A DNA stretch of 64,000 bases from Amaurobius ferox (lineage: Eukaryota > Arthropoda > Arachnida > Araneae > Amaurobiidae): contig OX578138.1 of assembly GCA_951213105.1 (NCBI GenBank), positions 63,190,040 to 63,254,039 of the forward strand, written 5' to 3'. Numbering within the stretch: the stretch's first letter is position 1; every line of letters starts with the position of its first letter. Of the stretch, positions 10,087 to 22,733 are shown in pieces. A model generated the notes under the pieces. It searched no databases. It was not told where the DNA came from and worked only from the letters and a program-made list of their open reading frames with translations. The position numbers and the translations under genes were made by a program.

Positions 10087-12180
10087 AATTTTACAACATA
10101 GTTAAAAAGTGTTTATGACTTTGTTCATTCTGTCTGTCTGTCCGTTCGAACGCACGATAACTGTCGTAAAAATAACTTTATCAAAATGAAATTTTGATAC
10201 GTTATCCAGACGGTCAGTAGGACCTATGGGAATATAAATTAATAACATCGCCCAATTAGTTTTGGATTGATGAACCTGGGTTGAAAAAATAAAATAAATT
10301 GAACCCTATGGGACCTAATTTTTCAAACATTTTTTCAACGAATTTGAAATTCAGAAATTGCTTCGAAAGTTTTAAGAAATATTAAAATTATCCCATAAGA
10401 AAAATTATCCCATAGGAAATATTAAAATTATCTCATAAGATATGAAAACAATTTCAACAAAATATATTCGAAAGTTTTTTAAATAAAAATTAAAATAATA
10501 ATTACACCCATTATATGAAGGGCGCGGTAGCCCAGTGGTTAGCTCGCGGGAATTGCATTCGGTAGGCCAGGTTTCGATTCCCTCGGCTGCTAAAACTGCT
10601 GCCTTGTTCACGCGGAGTACAATCACGTTAAATATGTGGATCCGTAAGTTCTTCCGAGAGGTTGGTGGTAGGGGAAGGAGGGTACGGTCATTGTGGATGC
10701 CTCCCCCACTGGGTTCTGATCTAAATTGGGTGGCTCTTCCCAGCCATCCAAACAGTTACCTTACACCTTTCTGGTAGGCTGGACGGTCTGGGTCTCAACA
10801 ACAATCCATTATATAAAGAGATCACGTGACTCACTTCAAAATAAAATATGGCATCCATCTTGTGTCAAAATCGTGATTTTTTAAGTTCTTTTAAATTTAT
10901 ATTTAGTATTGTATCCGTCTTAAAACCGCTTCATTTTTGTTTAATTTCTGTGTATCTATTCTGAAACAACGCAATTACAATATATGTGAGTTTAAATGAT
11001 TACCACACTTTGATTATTTCTACAACGAAGCCTAATTTTCACTTATGGAGAATGTAAACACATCAAGCTGTAAGATGAGTTGTATAAGAATTACTGAATT
11101 TCTTTAAGGTAAAATTATTTAGCTCTGGAGTCTGCAATGTAGCTGATATGAATGAAACATTAATTGATTTTACATATAGAAGCAGACGATTTTATAGTAA
11201 CCTTATGAAGTCTTAGACATAGAGTTTAATTACTTTTATTTCCATAGTTTTTTAGTAAAATAAGTTATTGGAGTATTGCGATGAATGAAATATTCATTGC
11301 TTTTACATAAAGAGTCAGGCTATTTATATTTCAATGACGTCATTTGAATGAAGTTTATTGAAAAAAATGAAGTTTTAAGTTTTCAAATATAATAAATTAT
11401 TATAGTATTGTGATAATTTTTAAAAATTACCGCTGAATGTATCGCATTTTAGAGATGTTTAAATAAAATTCTATTGCAGTTAGAAAGTGTTTCATTATGA
11501 ATGCTCTATGCATAATTGATCTTCCTTGTTTTTTTTTTTGCTTTGTGAAAATCGTGATTTTTAAGGAACGCTTATATTTACATTTAGTGGCTCCCATTTT
11601 AGTGACCTATTATTATGGCTTCCATTACCGCTGTTACCGCAGATGTTTAAATTTATATTTAATGTTGCATCCGTCATAAAACAGCTTTATTTTTACGTAT
11701 TATCTGTGTATCTAAATTCTGTACCAAAGCAATTACAATATTTTTTTATTTTAAATGACCACTAAACTTATTATTCCTGCAATGAAGCCTAATTTTAATA
11801 CTATACTACAGGATACAGAATGTAAACAAATCAAGCGATTGTAAGGTGATATGCATATGAATTGCTGAATTTTTTACACGCAAAATTATTTAGCTCTGGA
11901 GTCTGCAATATAAGTGATATGAATGAAATATTCATTGATTTTACATAGAGAGGCAGACGATTTATATTTCGAGATGTCATTTGAATAAAATTCATTGTAT
12001 AACTAGCATTGTCTTTTGCTATGAAGTTTTAAGTTTTCAAGTTTAATACATTACTTTAGTTCTTTGATCATTTTAATATCAGCATTGAATGTATCACATT
12101 TTAGTTTAATTAAAATTGCTTTTAAGTTAGAAATTGTTTCATAATCAATGATTTATGCATGCTTGATATTTCTTGTTTTT
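10087..12180 (+). repeat. Family B repeat, long compound copy
   Basis: It begins with the 'aaaagtgtttatgactttg' block and a CTGT/GTCT microsatellite, continues through the conserved body, is interrupted by a SINE (10521-10805), and resumes to a 3' module near 11420-11530. A second partial 3' half follows (about 11540-12180), ending again in the 'atgcatgcttgat' module, so two copies are fused or one is partly duplicated. A GTCY-type microsatellite in a non-coding repeat is reminiscent of DINE/Helentron-type elements; this is an inference. Confidence 0.65.
10521..10805 (+). mobile_element. tRNA-derived SINE inserted in family B
   Basis: The head has an A-box-like TAGCCCAGTGGTTAG and a B box GGTTTCGATTCCC, as in tRNA-derived SINEs. 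The flanks are CCATTATATGAAG (10508-10520) and CCATTATATAAAG (10806-10818), a 13-base target duplication with one mismatch, and the family B sequence resumes afterwards. From about 10601 on, the body is nearly the same as the tail of the 5S-derived SINE at 52808-53008, so two different heads share one tail. Confidence 0.9.
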
Positions 12181-12404
12181 TCAATTACGGCTCAATTCCA
12201 TTTTCAATTTCGGGTATCAATTACGGCTAGTGAGAAAAATCTGCCTTTTGGGCTACATATATAAGTACAAAAAGTTTTATCAAACTAGTCAAACATACTT
12301 CTGAAGAATTCGGGCATTCAAGTATTGAATATTTTATTAAAATTTTGATTGAAGTGAAATTTTGGTACAATCAATGAACTCGATTTGGATTCAGGTTGGA
12401 GTGC

Positions 12405-12570
12405 GAAATAACCGACATGCAGTGTTGTCGTGATTTGATCCCGGGACCGAAGAATGGACGGTTAGCATCATATCGTTGACTTGAAAATGTCTCCAGAGTG
12501 ATGCATTTCATACTGCCTTATGAGCGTCGCTACAGTACATTAAGTCATCCATTCCCATTAAGTTATCCCT
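12405..12570 (+). mobile_element. Decayed SINE fragment
   Basis: A B-box-like GATTTGATCCCGGG at about 12430 is followed by a body that aligns with 16020-16200 (shared 'tctccag', 'gcatttcatactg/gcatttagtactg' and 'tgagcgtcg' or 'aagcgttcg' blocks). No target duplication was found. Confidence 0.5.
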
Positions 12571-12949
12571 TACCGAGCGAAGTTGTTGATGGGTTGCAGA
12601 TTTCAAGCTTTCAAGGAGAAAAAAATTACCTATACATCTCCGGTCATAAGGGTCGACTGGGAAATAGTAATAAAAGAATTTTACATGAGAAGAAGTTTCC
12701 AAAAAGGAAACGGGCGGGGCTCTAAGATCCCGATTGTGACGAATCACAATAGAGGTCTGTCGAGTCACAAAATTTGGAATAACAGGAACAAATTTTCCTC
12801 GAGAAATGAAAGGGGGGGAGCACCTAACAGTGCTCCGAGGAGAACCGGCCTTGAAACAGTAAAAAACTGCGTTTAAGTAAACGTGAAAAAGCAATGTTCA
12901 ACATAGCGGGCCCTAAACAGTTTATTCATAAGTGGGGTCACCTTTAGCG
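12571..12949. other. Interval with open frames of unknown meaning
   Basis: A minus-strand frame of 128 codons (12894-12508) and a plus-strand frame of 97 codons (12876 end) overlap here. Neither resembles a family I know. Their position just 3' of the non-LTR ORF1 on the minus strand would fit a decayed inter-ORF or ORF2 start region, but no reverse transcriptase or endonuclease motif is visible. Confidence 0.35.
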
Positions 12950-14413
12950 TCAATGGGGAGGCCATTTAAGGCTCGCGAATAAAATTTGGATCCTGTCCAT
13001 ATTGTCCTCTGCGGCTTTCATTAGGTGAATTACTTTTAAGTAACACTCATAAATGTGTTTAGGGTAATAGTGGCGCTGGAAACCACATATCATTCCAATA
13101 ATGGATAAGTTTAACTGTTCTCTAGCCTTAAATTCTGCAGATTTAGGTGGGTTTGGAATTTTAGTTTTGTTAGCGGAGTGGGAGGGTAGCTCTGGGAAGT
13201 CTTCGGGGTTATTTTTAAACAGATTTGCATATGGTACATTATTATTTACATACCTAGGGGTGAATTTACTATTTTGATTTAAACTTGGGGTGTGTCTGGG
13301 CTTGGGTTTAGGAAATTTTGGGCAGCCACGGTAACTGGCCGGGTGGGCGCCACCGCAGTTGGCGCAAGTGCAGGGGGTGGATTTTACTTTTAAACACTCA
13401 TAGGATTTATGGGGTCTTACGCATTTAACACATTTTGGAGGGAGATAACATTGGTTTGAGTAGTGATGCCAAGTTTGGCATGAAAAACACTGGGTAGCCT
13501 GTGCTTTCCCACGATATCTCTCAATTTTAACTGCCATGCCTAACAAATTTTGGATTTTATAGATTTCTATATTATCAGGGGTTTTAGGGCATTGAATATA
13601 AAATAGGGGCATTAAAATTTTGTTGGAGTTAGGTCCTTTATACAGTTGCTTAATGTTATTTACTTTAATTTTATTATCAGTTAATTCATTTTGAATTGCA
13701 GCTGTGTCCGTAGAGACAGGGATATCTCTAATTACGTCTTTTAGGGGGGGTTTCTTCGTTTAAGAGAAAGGTCCTGTAGTGTGTTTTGTCATCATTAAGC
13801 TTCCTTTGGATTGCTATGTACTCTTCACGAGTACTAACTTGAATTTTGACGAGACTTCCTCTCAGGTTGCCCTGGAGGGAGGGGGCTAAGAGTTTTAGCT
13901 GTGCTAAGTAATTGTGCCAGTTGGCAGCAGGAACGAAGAAGGGCGGGGGGCGGCTTCTGTTTTTTGGATGCAACATCAATATTTTGTGCGTCTGGTGCAG
14001 GTACCTCAGGGTCTAGCACTTGCTGGACCGTGCTGACGGGGGGGAGGGGGATCAACATTCTTTACACGGGCAGTATGCCTTTTAGTTACAGTTTGGAAGC
14101 CGTCGCTATCGACGAGGAGATGCTTTTTAGTTTTGGCATTAGTTTTAACATTTACATTAAAGACTGGTGTAGCATTGAAGCTAAAAGGCGTATTTGAAGA
14201 TAGATTAGTATTATTTACACCTACAGATGGCGCCGCTTGTGCGGCGGTACTAGGAGAAGGCTGGTTAAAAATATTAGCGGTAGAATACGCAGGAAAAGGA
14301 GGCTCACCAATATCTGGAGAAGATGAAGTGTCTATCTCGAAGCGTTCTTTGCTTTCCAAGATGAGTTGCAGATGAGACGTGCGAGCTGTAAGTTGAAGGA
14401 AAGGGGCGGCCAT
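12950..14413 (-). pseudogene. Non-LTR retrotransposon ORF1 (gag-like, zinc-knuckle protein)
   Basis: Read from the ATG at 14413, the frame runs 135 codons and then shifts. Further pieces lie at 14058-13834, 13979-13728 and 13612-12950, so at least two frameshifts are needed to follow the protein. The last piece has three consecutive zinc knuckles at about 13490-13330 (CFSCQTWHHYSNQC, CVKCVRPHKSYEC, CANCGGAHPASYRGC). This is the arrangement found in ORF1 proteins of jockey / X-element-like LINEs, which bind the element RNA in ribonucleoprotein particles. The N-terminal part is low-complexity (Pro, Ser, Thr). ORF2 (endonuclease and reverse transcriptase) is not present, so the copy is truncated or rearranged downstream. 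About 100 GC-richer bases upstream (14414-14520) look like its 5' untranslated region. Confidence 0.8.
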
Positions 14414-14520
14414 AGAGGGGGTGCCACTCCTTTGCCACGAAAATTATCTATGACGTCAGATGGAGTTTATTTGCAGCGCGCGGCACAAGGTGGCGCCCGG
14501 TAACCGACGCCTAAGAGTGC
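14414..14520 (-). promoter_or_regulatory. Likely 5' untranslated/promoter end of the non-LTR element
   Basis: The sequence is markedly GC-richer than its surroundings, contains TGACGTCA-like and GGCGCC motifs and directly precedes the ORF1 start codon on the minus strand. At about 14520 it changes to AT-rich DNA, which I take as the 5' end of the element. LINE promoters of this group lie inside the transcribed region; that part is family knowledge. Confidence 0.45.
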
Positions 14521-16019
14521 CGGCGAAATATTTTATTATTTCTATTTAAATCCAATGCAACGTGGTCGTTGTTGATCTATCGTTTCTTACGCATCTTTTT
14601 ACGTAAATTTTGAATTGATTTAAAACAAAACAGTCTTTATTAAGACCAACTTATTATTTCTACTATCTAAAATCATCGGCTTATTCATTTTGTGAGTTTT
14701 GTCGAGCAAATTTCGATATGCCGAACGATTGTGCTATTGCAACTCTAGATTTCTCAAGACATTTGAACAATGACATAATTAAATGTGCATCTAGACTTTC
14801 TTGTGGCTAGTTGATTAACTGATATAAAGTAGGATTATTTTAAATTTTCTACTTTGTTTTGGTTTATTTGCTGGTGTGAAATATCTGATGTATATCTGAA
14901 GATTGAAAATAAGAAGTTATAGTCTGGTGAAGATGTTTACCCATAGTAAGTTAAAATTAAATGTAATGATATAATTGCTTGCTCGTATATTTTTCATCAT
15001 GAATCAATATACTATAATACATTTAATTTATTATTCTGAAAGTATATTATAATGTGTATATTAAACGATTAGTTTCTATATTTTTATATGTTTACACTGA
15101 ATTTCGATTTGATATAAATTCTCTTTTTGAAATAAAAAACTAATAAAATCAAGTGATTTGCAATAATATAAGTTCTTCACTATAAAAGCATCACTTAAAT
15201 CGTTTACTAGATAGGCATAAGCAGATCCCCCCCCCCCCCAAAAAAAAAAGACATAAAACTCTTAGTGTTTGCATTTTAATTATTGTTTTGACTTCCAATT
15301 ATTACAGATAACATAATCGAAAATAACTTTATTTATATGCATTTAGAAGGAATTACTCGATGTTTATTTGTGTATAATCAAAATTTTAGAATGATTGCTT
15401 GTTTAGAAAACTTTCCGAACATATTTATGTAAATTCGTGTATTTAAAACAAAATTCATTAAAAATAACATCGCCTCCTGTAATAACATTGACTGGTTTCA
15501 AAAAGCGAAACGAAACTTTCAGATGATTTATATTTTTCAGAAAGCGAAATACAGTTTTATTATGTATGTATCCTTCCAAAAAAAACCAGTACCGCATATT
15601 TAAGTTGTGTTCAAGTAAAATTAATGTTATTTGAGTATTTATTTCATATTTTAATTTTAAAAAAATGATTAAATTAATTTTGCTACCATCCTTTAACATT
15701 GAAGTCTACCGGGCTGTTCCTGACATTTTACTCCAAGTGACGTTGCGATTTTGCGTGCTCTCATTGTCTAAAGCTGAATTGGCGCAAGCTTAGAGTTATA
15801 ATAACCTTGGGCCATAGGACTACGATGAGGCGTTCTGCGGAAATTGTGTTTCCAATCACGTAGCTAATGAAGAAACTACAGCAGACTTTGGATCCTTCGT
15901 TTAACTACATCCTGGCGCCATCTAATTGTGAGCACAGAAAGTATATTTATGCAATGCATATATAATTGTTAGAAAGCTGAATAACTAGAAATAATAGTGC
16001 GAAGGATGCTTTCGAGAAA
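14521..16019. other. AT-rich interval, no gene seen
   Basis: No convincing gene was found. A C10 run followed by A10 lies near 15228-15249. The minus-strand frame of 98 codons at 15699-15403 is Lys/Asn/Ile/Phe-rich and looks like an accident of base composition. Confidence 0.4.
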
Positions 16020-16200
16020 ATGCAAAATAGGTAGATCCGGGGTTTGATCCCGGGAAAAGAGAGTGGAAGGCCATTATTATTGCGTTGAGCTAAAGACTTC
16101 TCCAGCTTAAGGCATTTAGTACTGATTTATAAGCGTTCGTCGCACTAAGAGACATGCATCCAGAAACACAAGCATACAAACATCCCTTTAAAAATATCGA
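16020..16200 (+). mobile_element. Decayed SINE fragment
   Basis: A B-box-like GGTTTGATCCCGGG lies near 16040, and the body matches the fragment at 12405-12570. No flanking duplication was identified. Confidence 0.5.
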
Positions 16201-17024
16201 TACATGTTCAAAGATGCTCGAGGCGTATAAAATCGCGGAAAGCACAGATTCAATTATTCAACCCTGGCACGTCATATTTCCAATACATTATATTATGCAA
16301 GAACATTAAACTATCTTAGCATTTACCAAACACTCATACCCTAAAAACTAAACATTAAAATTACGTCTGTTTGCATTTCTAAATCAATTATTTAAACAAC
16401 TTAACATTCATGCACTGGGAAACATCAGCCGATAAATAAATTCTTTACCAGAAGTTTGTAAAAATAATTGGCAACAAAGACATGCACGATCTAAACAAAT
16501 AAGACAAGATGTTTGAATCCAGATGATAAATGGGAAGTGACAGTAGATACACACAAACATTGTTTAAATATCATTTGTATCTTTCTTTAAAACGTGAATA
16601 CATTCTGTCAAAATTAATGGCCATTGCTTCCAAATGCCTGGAGATTCAACATGAAATATAACATCCTGTCACGGACGTGACGCTATTTTCCTGAAGAAAC
16701 AAATGTAATGGTTTTACGAACTTTGAAATATAATAATTTTTTTTTAAATTGAAATATTCATTTTTCTTGCTTGATTTGCATCATATTGGAAGTCATGCAA
16801 GACGTCGTATTATAAGAAGTCAAAAAAGTAGAATTCCTAGTAGTGTTCGTGAATTTCTTAAATGAGACCAAAAATTGTAATGTAAATAACGTGTATGGTA
16901 CGGATGACTTTGTCGGAAGAATACATTCAACGTTTATAATTCCGAACCTAATAGACAATTAGCGTGGCTCAATTCTAATATTCCCATACCAGAATCCTTT
17001 TCCTAACAGTTTGTTTTTAGCACT
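16201..17024. other. AT-rich interval, no gene seen
   Basis: No gene or known element was recognised. Short open frames on both strands lack any family motif. Confidence 0.4.
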
Positions 17025-17990
17025 TTACGACATAGTTGAAAAGTGTTTATGACTTTGTTCATTCTGTCTGTCTGTCAGCACGATAACTGCCGTAAAAATG
17101 ACTTTATCAAAATGAAATTTTAGTATGTTTTTTAAAGGCGTTCTGTGGGACCTATGGGAATATAAATGAATAATGTCACGCAATTAGTTTTGGATTGAAT
17201 CCGAGTTGAAAAAATGAAATACATTGAACCCTATGAAACCTAATTTTTCAAACATATTTTAAGCGAATTTAAAATTCACAAATTGCTTCGAAAATTTTAG
17301 GAAATATTTAAATTATCCTATAAAATATATAAAAAAAATTTCAGCAAAATATATTAAGTAGTTGTTTAAATAAGAATTATTTAATATAGGGAGAAAAACA
17401 AATTCAATTAAATTCTGACTCTTACTATATCCTCCAGAAAGAAAAAAGAGACATATTATATAATAAATATCTTTCCAAGAGTTGAATTATTTATATGAAA
17501 GAGAAGGTTTCACATTTTAAAATAAATATGGTAGATGACAATTTTTCAAATTTTTAAATAAAATAAATTATTATAGTATTGCGATGAATGAAACGATTGG
17601 AAAAATGTTTATGAATGAAATGCTGCTTTTATAGAAAGGCGATTTATATTTCGATGACGCCATTTGAAAAAGTTCATTTGTTTTCGATGAAGTTTTCAAA
17701 TATAATAAATTATTGTAGTATTATGATAATTTTAAAAATATTACCGAGGAATGTATCGCATTTTAGAGATGTTTAAACTAGGCAATGTATATTTCAATGC
17801 CGTCATTTGAATGAAGTTCATTTGTTGTCGATGGAGTTTTCAAATATAATAAATTAATGTAGTATTGTGATAATTTAAAAAATATTACCGAGAACTGTAT
17901 CGCATTTCAGAGATGTTTATATAAAATTGCATTGAAATTGGAAAGCGTTTCATAATCAATGCTTTATGCATGATTGATCTTTCTTGTTAT
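17025..17990 (+). repeat. Family B repeat, near full-length copy
   Basis: It starts with CACTTTACGACATAG and AAAAGTG, which can pair as a short hairpin, followed by 'ttcattctgtctgtctgtc', the conserved body and an AT-rich middle with a duplicated 'gaagttttcaaatataataa' block. It ends in the module 'gcatgattgatctttcttg'. About 965 bases; non-coding. It gives the best view of both ends of this family. Confidence 0.7.
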
Positions 17991-18147
17991 TTATTAATTT
18001 TATTTTTATTATTTATTTATTTATTTTTGCAAATTTTACAAGAAAAAAAAATTGAGATGATTCCAACGTTACCCTTCATTTTGAAGAGCTTGAAAAAAAA
18101 TTATTTCGAGTGGCATAAAGATGAATAACGTACTCCTCCTAGTAGCA

Positions 18148-18355
18148 TTTAATATTGGACCAATATTGCATGATCTTGGCACTACACTGGAAATATTTCC
18201 AATGTAATCATAATATTTGGCAAATATTGGGGGTTACATTGGCCTCCAATAATGGTTAATATTTTCATTACAATATTACGCCAATATTGGTGTTATATTG
18301 AAAATATTCGCGTAATATTGTCCTAATATTTTAAGCCCAATATTGAATTGCTACT
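18148..18355. repeat. Cluster of CAATATTG-type palindromes
   Basis: About 210 bases contain roughly a dozen AATATT cores, many as CAATATTG or CCAATATTGG, in both spacing and context variants (for example 'gaccaatattgcatg', 'ccaatattggtg', 'cccaatattgaattg'). The density is far above the surrounding DNA. No coding frame is present. Confidence 0.7.
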
Positions 18356-19114
18356 AGGGCCCCTAGGGGTAATTACCCCCCACCCCAAGGGAGCTAATAA
18401 CGTCAAGAGCACAAAAATTATTTCACTGCTATTTTTCACTATATTCATTGAAAGTACTAAGTACCGTATTCATAGATCCATCAATAATTTTTAAAATGTA
18501 AAATTTGGCTTAAATTTAGAAATTTTCGATCACATTTCAAATACTTCTATCCAGTTCTAGATTTTCTGACAGCTACCGTGTATAAAAGCCATCTACCACA
18601 GACAGACGGACTGACATCAATTAAATGAACAAAACGTGTTAAGGAAGTCCTAAAACATATATTGACATCAAAATCTCGAAATCGAAAACTTTCGTGAAAA
18701 CAGTACTTTTTCACGCTACTCATGAGAAAATAATGATGAGTAATAATGGAAACAATGCTTTCTCGTTTTGTCAAAAATTGGGTGCCATTTAAGAATATAC
18801 AAAATTGATTTTAATGTTTTAAACTCTTTTCTTTCCAAAAAGAGCTAAAATGTTTCTATTCAAGTGAGCTTTTGCTTCATTTTATTTACTCTCACCAAAA
18901 TATCTTCTTATCTACAACAAACAGATATAAACAGTAAACAAAGAAAACATTTGGTAGGAAGTCCAGTGTCTAAGTTAATATATTTTTTTAACGAAATTGC
19001 TATACTTTTCGAGGTGTCGCATTGAAGAAGATTGAAAATTTTCCATTTTTAAAGTTCCTAATGCTTATATCTCGAAAAATATACACATACACAGTAAATA
19101 GTAATTTGTAGACT
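18356..19114. other. Interval without a recognisable gene
   Basis: A short GC-richer patch with C-runs lies at 18360-18395. The minus-strand frame at 18774-18547 (75 codons) has no recognisable motif. Confidence 0.35.
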
Positions 19115-19255
19115 TTGTTATATAATATAACATATTATTATATAATATGTTATATAATAATATGATATGTTATATAATATAATATATTATTATATAACAT
19201 ATTATATAATAATATGTTATACTACATAACATATTATTATATATAAAACTCATAA
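19115..19255. repeat. AT-only nested palindrome
   Basis: The stretch is composed of TATAATA, AACATATTATTATATAA and complementary units that can fold in several overlapping ways, such as 'taacatattattatataa' against 'ttatataataatatgtta'. It is an AT microsatellite-like palindrome and a likely site of cruciform extrusion. Confidence 0.7.
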
Positions 19256-19645
19256 GATTTGAATAATTTGATTTCAGATTGAATTCTTAATTTTCGGACT
19301 ATAATGCTTATAATTTCAATAATTTAATGTTTTACCTGCAAAAGTTCTCCAATGAGTGAGAAAGCACAGTTTTCCCTGTAATGTAAGTTAATGATGTAAA
19401 TTAATGATAATGTAAATTAATGAAAGTGACACGTAATTGATAGATTAATTATTAAAATATTTTAATACATAGACTATGACGCTTAATGAAGATGCTATCA
19501 ATATTGATAATTGTTTATTTAGAGTTGCGCGAAATATAAGTTAATTGAGTAGTTTGAAACAGTTTTACATGTTGCCATCTGGAAAATCGTCAAATATACA
19601 TTTCAACGATAAAAATACAATACCATGCATCTTATACATTATTAC
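19256..19645. other. AT-rich interval, nothing recognised
   Basis: A small direct repeat of 'gtaaattaatga' occurs near 19390-19425; nothing else was recognised. Confidence 0.35.
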
Positions 19646-20430
19646 TTTCATTATATACGTAATGTATTAGGAAAGTATTGTGTCGAGCAAAAAGCACAAT
19701 CCGTGAATACTGGAAGCCTATTGGTTTAAAACACAATCGAATGTTCAGAACCCCCTAAATTTTCGAGTGAAATTTTGAAAAAATCATCAAAAAATCAAAA
19801 CCTTTAATAAAGTTACGCAAACAGACATTTCTTATGTAATTTTTCCTTATAAAACGATTAACATAAACTTTAGAACGCTAGCATGAAACACATTTCCCAA
19901 ATAAATTGCACATTTCCCAAATATATTGCACATTTCCCAAATAAATTTAGCAAAAAATCCCATAAATTAAAAAAAATATATTAACTGTTGAGAAACATGT
20001 TCACTTTTCATATGCAATATCATGCGATAAATTGGGTGACATCATTCTCGTGGATCTAACTCGTGCCATTCACGAGAAAAGATACTTTGTGTACTACTTT
20101 TGTATTTGCACGCCAATAGTCATTTATCTGCTGTAAGAATAACTTATTTCTCCGCCCATGACGCTTGGCGAGATTTTAGCGACGAATTTAGCGGAATGTC
20201 GCCAACTTGGCGACGTTTTTAAATGTTGCCAAATTAAAGAAAATCTCGCCAAATGGATAAAAATGACGCTAAATCAATGAAAATGACGACTAATTGAAGA
20301 AAATTCAATATCTTGGAATGCATATAAGTATCTACTATAAGAATAACATTTTTTTAACTATAAAAGTAGTACATTTATTGCATTATACAAGGAAAGTCAT
20401 GTGCTGCCCACATCAGATTTTTCATATTAA
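19646..20430 (-). repeat. Family A repeat, minus-strand copy
   Basis: Its left edge carries 'aggaaagtattgtg' and its right edge 'aaggaaagtcatgtgctgcc' then CACATCAGAT, which are the reversed family A ends. It includes the TCGCCAA / TTGGCGA region (20160-20270). The CA microsatellite and the segment next to it are deleted. A threefold 'cacatttcccaaata' duplication sits at 19890-19940. Confidence 0.8.
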
Positions 20431-21519
20431 AATTTAAATTTTATTTAGGCGTTCTGGTTCTGAGATTTTCGACACATTCGTGAATATTATTCTCCTTAGA
20501 ACATTTCCACTATGAAATATTTATTCATAAAATATATCTAGAAAACTAAAACGGCATATCCCAGGAGAATCTCTCGCTGCCCGGTATAATTGATGCCATG
20601 GCCCGGAACCCGGCTGTAGTCTCACTGTTCAGAAACATTGCTCTAGATAAATCATTAACGGCGACAGATTTAGTAATATTTTTATCGCATTTTAACAGTG
20701 GCATCAAGAAAACTTGCTATGAGCCACAATTTTTAGAGACTCATTGGAGACTAACAAATTACATTCCAGCCGACATCCAATTTCATAAAGATCTTTATTA
20801 AATTAAGATTAAAACTACTGAAATAATCCTCATTAAAAAGTATATAAGAGAGTATATACGCGTGTATTTTTTGTTCGTGCCAAAAATTTTGCCATACACT
20901 TTTTACTGAAAAGGGTTCCTCAAAACATATATTTCTCCGGATCTACAACATATAGAGATTAGATAGTGACTGATATAGATTCAGCATCAAATTCTGGAGG
21001 AGATAAGGGGTTCTCTGAGAATTTCCGATTTTGGTTCAAAAGATTTACTCAAAACATCTTAAGATTGACTTTAGATAGAGTTTAGACGGTGATTGTTATG
21101 GATTCAGCATTGAATTCCAGAAAGGGTTGGAGGAATAAACTAATAATTTCCACTTCCGGTTCTGAAGATGCCACTTGCGAGGGTTTTTTTTTCAAGCATT
21201 CGTATGACGGTACGAATTAAGTATGCAAAGGAAAATTAAAAATGTTTAATAATACCGTCAAAAATGGCATTGTCACCATATGAAGGGGCCTTCGATAATT
21301 TTTTTGTTATTATTATAACATGTAAAATCAAAACCATACCTTGTAAAATGAAAATACATGGAAATGCTATCTGGAAATACATAGAATTCCTATCTGAAAA
21401 TACATAGAATTCCTATCTGAAAATAGTTAAAATTCATATCTGGAAAACGAAGCAAGATAGGTGAAATTTTTCTATTACAAAATTATAAAGCGTTTATCAT
21501 ACGTATTTAGTATGAAAAG
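20431..21519. other. AT-rich interval with one small unassigned frame
   Basis: The plus frame of 67 codons at 20598-20801 has a fairly mixed composition but no family resemblance. Near 21360-21430 the phrase 'acatagaattcctatctg' is repeated in tandem. Other parts show nothing recognisable. Confidence 0.35.
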
Positions 21520-22018
<499 letters not shown>

Positions 22019-22152
22019 AAATGTTTGTCCACCTTGTTTCGTTTTCGAGACAGGAATTCTAACTTCTTTAATTCGCCGCCTGAGACACCACAAACTTGCT
22101 CGATCAGTAGCGGATAGTCACTTTCCTATTAGCAGATTCTAAATTTGCAGCT

Positions 22153-22285
22153 CAAGAACATTTTAATCGAAAGTTAAAGGTCAAGAACATTTCAATGGAA
22201 AGTTAAAGACCAAGAACATTTCAATCGAAAGTTAAAGACCGAGAACATTTCAATCGAAAGTTAAAGACCGACATTAAAGACCGAC
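22153..22285. repeat. 29-bp tandem repeat array, left of the capsid block
   Basis: Four units with an exact 29-base period (22153, 22182, 22211 and 22240) follow the pattern YRAGAACATTTYAATSGAAA plus GTTAAAGRY, then a partial unit. The fourth unit (22240-22268) starts CGAG instead of CAAG and is identical to the first unit of the right array (25093-25121). The array runs into the opening of the minor capsid reading frame. Confidence 0.9.
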
Positions 22286-22729
22286 AAAGATCCACCTGTG
22301 AAATTTGGTATTATTGAAGCAAGACAAAGAATATCTATTAAACTGAAAAAAAATTGGGTAATTGATTTTACAGAAAGTAACTTTCATAAAATTATAGGCT
22401 TTTTAAAACCGACATATGGAAGTTATGATGAAGAAACAGAGATTGAAGGTGAACATATTTCTGATATATCTAATGGAAATGATAATATTTATATTCACTG
22501 TGATGTTGTAAAAGGATCTTTAATAAATCAATATAATTCAGAAGTTATATATTCTTTCACTAATAAAAACCCTCCAGGTAGTATAATTTCAAAAGAATTT
22601 AATAATTGGATATTTTTTCCTGTTAAAGTAGATCCTGTTGAAAGAATAAAAATGAGGATTACTAATCAAAAAGGTGAATTAATAGATTTAAATAAAGGAG
22701 CTGTAGAATTTAATTTTATTTCTTCTTAA
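22265..22729 (+). CDS. Probable minor capsid (penton-like) protein, 5' end uncertain
   Basis: The frame is open from 22265 and stops at 22727-22729, giving up to about 154 codons. There is no in-frame ATG near the start. The natural boundary at 22298 is a GTG, which a eukaryotic gene would not normally use. The true start may therefore have been lost when the repeat array replaced it, or lie in an unseen exon. The protein is small and beta-rich. A central YIHCDVV-type strand, an IYSFTNKNPPG segment and an RITNQKGELIDL segment near the end match, from memory of the family, single-jelly-roll minor capsid proteins of Maverick/Polinton- or adintovirus-like elements in invertebrates. The next frame begins only 5 bases after the stop, which suggests a compact viral gene order. 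Frame and codons are intact. Confidence 0.6.
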   Translation, partial: RPTLKTDKDPPVKFGIIEARQRISIKLKKNWVIDFTESNFHKIIGFLKPTYGSYDEETEIEGEHISDISNGNDNIYIHCDVVKGSLINQYNSEVIYSFTNKNPPGSIISKEFNNWIFFPVKVDPVERIKMRITNQKGELIDLNKGAVEFNFISS

Positions 22730-22733
22730 ATAA

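Noticed and set aside
22298..22300. GTG as the true start of the minor capsid gene
   Set aside because: GTG starts are not expected in a eukaryotic or eukaryotic-virus gene. I report the frame as open from 22265 with an unknown start instead.
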